NCBI GenBank assembly: GCA_902475515.1 | Contig: CABSAB010000100.1 | Location: 1 to 5,815, forward strand | From: an uncultured Eubacteriales bacterium | GTDB taxonomy: Bacteria > Bacillota > Clostridia > Oscillospirales > Oscillospiraceae | DNA length: 5,815 nt | Reading direction: 5' to 3' | Shown here: positions 4,482-5,815 of the stretch, in pieces | How positions within the stretch are numbered: the first letter of the stretch is position 1 | Layout of the letters: each line of letters starts with the position of its first letter | Notes under the pieces: generated by a model | Seen by the model: only the letters and a program-made list of their open reading frames with translations | Told to the model about the DNA's origin: nothing | Database searches by the model: none | Position numbers and translations under genes: made by a program

Positions 4482-5815
4482 ATGAAAAGAAAGCTATTTG
4501 CGATGCTGCTTGTCTGCTCGATCCTGGCAGGGGTTCTTGCCGGATGCAGCGGCGCAAGCGCATCCACTGTCTCAGATTCCGCATCCGCCGCGGCGCCGGA
4601 GACCGCCGCCCCAACCGCGTCCCCGGCGGAGGAAGAACCTGTTTCCGCCCAGGAGGAGGTCGTAAGCGCAGAACCGGAAGGCCCAGTGGAGTTTGAACAC
4701 TTGGTGGACTTCCCGCTGGAGGAACCTTTCTCCATTTCCGTGAGCATGTCCACCACACCGAGCCTGACCGGTTCTGCGCTGATTGCCGACGACGGCGGCG
4801 AGCTGGGCTGGGCCAAATGGCTGGAAAACCGCACGGGGGCCGACATTGAGGTAGATCTGTACTCCTTCTTGGATTCTGCGGACAAACAGAATCTGATGAT
4901 CGCCTCCGGTGATTATACCGACATTCTGGTGGGACAGCTCAACTACGCCGGCGGTGTGGACGGCGCCGTGGAAGAAGAGGTTCTCACCAACATTGCCGAC
5001 TACGCCGAGTATATGCCCGACTATATGAACACGCTGTTCCAGAATGTTGACAATGTGGCGGCGGCTTACTCCACCGATCTTAACCTCACCGCCTTCTACG
5101 GCATCAACGATCCGGACGCCAAGGCCGAGTACGGTCCGGTGATCCGCCAGGATTGGCTGGAGGAGCAAAAGCTGGATTCCCCGGAAACCTATGATGAGCT
5201 GCACGATGTGCTGACTGCCTTCAAAAACGAGTACGGCGCGACCTTGTGGATCACGGCATACGGCGGCGTGCCGGGAGACTTCTCCGGCGGCTACGGATTC
5301 CCGGAGTACAGCGGCGGCGCGGGCTTCCCCACGGAGGTGGTGGATGGGACCTTCCGTTTCGCGCCTCTGGTGGATGGTTTTCAGGATTACCTCCGCATGA
5401 TGCACGGGTGGTATGACGAGGGCCTGATCTATCCCGATTTTCTGAGCCAGGGCGGCACAGATTATCCCGCCAACGACCTGTTTACCGGGGACAAGATCGG
5501 CGTATGGTTTACCTACGTCAGCTACATCGAAGCGGAGCAGGGGCTTATGGAGCAGGGTGTCATCGCTCCCATGGCCTGGCCCTCTCTGGAAAAAGGCACC
5601 CCCTGCGCATATGGCAAGGCTCCCAACAATTCCGGTGTAGACGGTATGGGTGCGTTCTCCGTCACCACTGCCAGCAGCGATATTCCCACCCTATGTGCTG
5701 TCTTTAATGAGTTTTATACCGAGGATGGCTATGACTTCTGCAACTGGGGTATCGAGGGCGAGACCTACACCATAGAAAATGACCGACATGTCTTCACGGA
5801 TCTCATTACCAATGA
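4482..5815 (+). CDS. Second, paralogous extracellular solute-binding lipoprotein (runs off right edge)
   Basis: The visible 444 residues start with MKRK, a hydrophobic core and the lipobox LAGC with the lipidated cysteine at residue 22. A long Ala/Ser/Pro/Glu-rich tether follows (about 23-70). The binding domain parallels the preceding gene block by block: LENRTGADIEV, NLMIASGDYTDIL (137-149), LDSPETYDELHDVLTAFK (231-248), WYDEGLIYPDFLS (310-322) and CNWGIEGETYTIENDRHVFTDLITN (420-444). Overall identity is low, with best conservation in these blocks, so this is an old duplication or separate recruitment rather than a recent copy. About 100 more residues would be expected beyond the window. 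It also resembles LplA/YtcQ-like binders; the ligand is unknown. No separate sigma-54 promoter lies in the 45-bp gap, so it is likely co-transcribed with the first lipoprotein. ATG 4476 is an alternative start. Confidence 0.9.
   Translation, partial: MKRKLFAMLLVCSILAGVLAGCSGASASTVSDSASAAAPETAAPTASPAEEEPVSAQEEVVSAEPEGPVEFEHLVDFPLEEPFSISVSMSTTPSLTGSALIADDGGELGWAKWLENRTGADIEVDLYSFLDSADKQNLMIASGDYTDILVGQLNYAGGVDGAVEEEVLTNIADYAEYMPDYMNTLFQNVDNVAAAYSTDLNLTAFYGINDPDAKAEYGPVIRQDWLEEQKLDSPETYDELHDVLTAFKNEYGATLWITAYGGVPGDFSGGYGFPEYSGGAGFPTEVVDGTFRFAPLVDGFQDYLRMMHGWYDEGLIYPDFLSQGGTDYPANDLFTGDKIGVWFTYVSYIEAEQGLMEQGVIAPMAWPSLEKGTPCAYGKAPNNSGVDGMGAFSVTTASSDIPTLCAVFNEFYTEDGYDFCNWGIEGETYTIENDRHVFTDLITN

Noticed and set aside
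4572..5405. Minus-strand open frame opposite the second lipoprotein gene
   Set aside because: It is also an antisense shadow, with a low-complexity product and no recognisable domain.
1..5815. CRISPR array, tRNA, rRNA, insertion sequence or phage signature
   Set aside because: No regularly spaced repeats, cloverleaf-like sequence, transposase or terminal inverted repeats were seen on either strand.

Overview
The window looks like chromosomal DNA of a moderately GC-rich, low-oxygen Gram-positive bacterium of the class Clostridia. Oscillospiraceae-type gut bacteria are my best guess, but this is inference. The reasons are strong AGGAG-type ribosome binding sites, two lipoproteins with LplA-like solute-binding domains, a sigma-54 factor of clostridial type, and G/C-biased third codon positions.

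Layout. (1) Positions 1-504, minus strand: the N-terminal 168 codons of RNA polymerase sigma-54 (rpoN), cut by the left edge. (2) Positions 505-653: a short intergenic region with an excellent -24/-12 (sigma-54) promoter pointing into rpoN, and a strong intrinsic terminator that closes the operon to its right. (3) Positions 654-2570, minus strand: a two-gene operon, first an NTF2/SnoaL-like protein (1839-2570), then a metal-dependent amidohydrolase of the imidazolonepropionase-like group (654-1826), 12 bp apart. (4) Positions 2571-2723: a divergent control region with two further -24/-12 promoters, one firing left into the SnoaL/amidohydrolase operon and one firing right. (5) Positions 2724-4436, plus strand: a complete extracellular solute-binding lipoprotein (570 aa). 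(6) Positions 4482-5815, plus strand: a second, paralogous solute-binding lipoprotein, cut by the right edge. No gene-free stretch exceeds 300 bases.

The main observation is regulatory. All three transcription units begin at near-perfect sigma-54 promoters. Each has GG and GC separated by exactly 10 bp: TTGGCACGAAACTTGCA, CTGGCACAAAGTTTGCA and TTGGCATGAAAATTGCA. One of them drives the sigma-54 gene itself. The window therefore reads as a self-contained sigma-54 regulon: a sigma factor under a sigma-54 promoter, a small catabolic operon, and a solute-capture operon facing away from it. An enhancer-binding activator (AAA+ protein) is needed for such promoters to fire and is not in the window; ABC permease genes would be expected to the right. 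The substrate cannot be read from the sequence. A plausible but unproven model is that an extracellular compound is captured by the two lipoproteins, imported, and altered by the SnoaL-like protein and the amidohydrolase.

Start sites were refined. The promoter and ribosome-binding-site positions show that the longest open frames of both divergent genes begin too far upstream: one inside the promoter, the other between the -12 element and the start of transcription.
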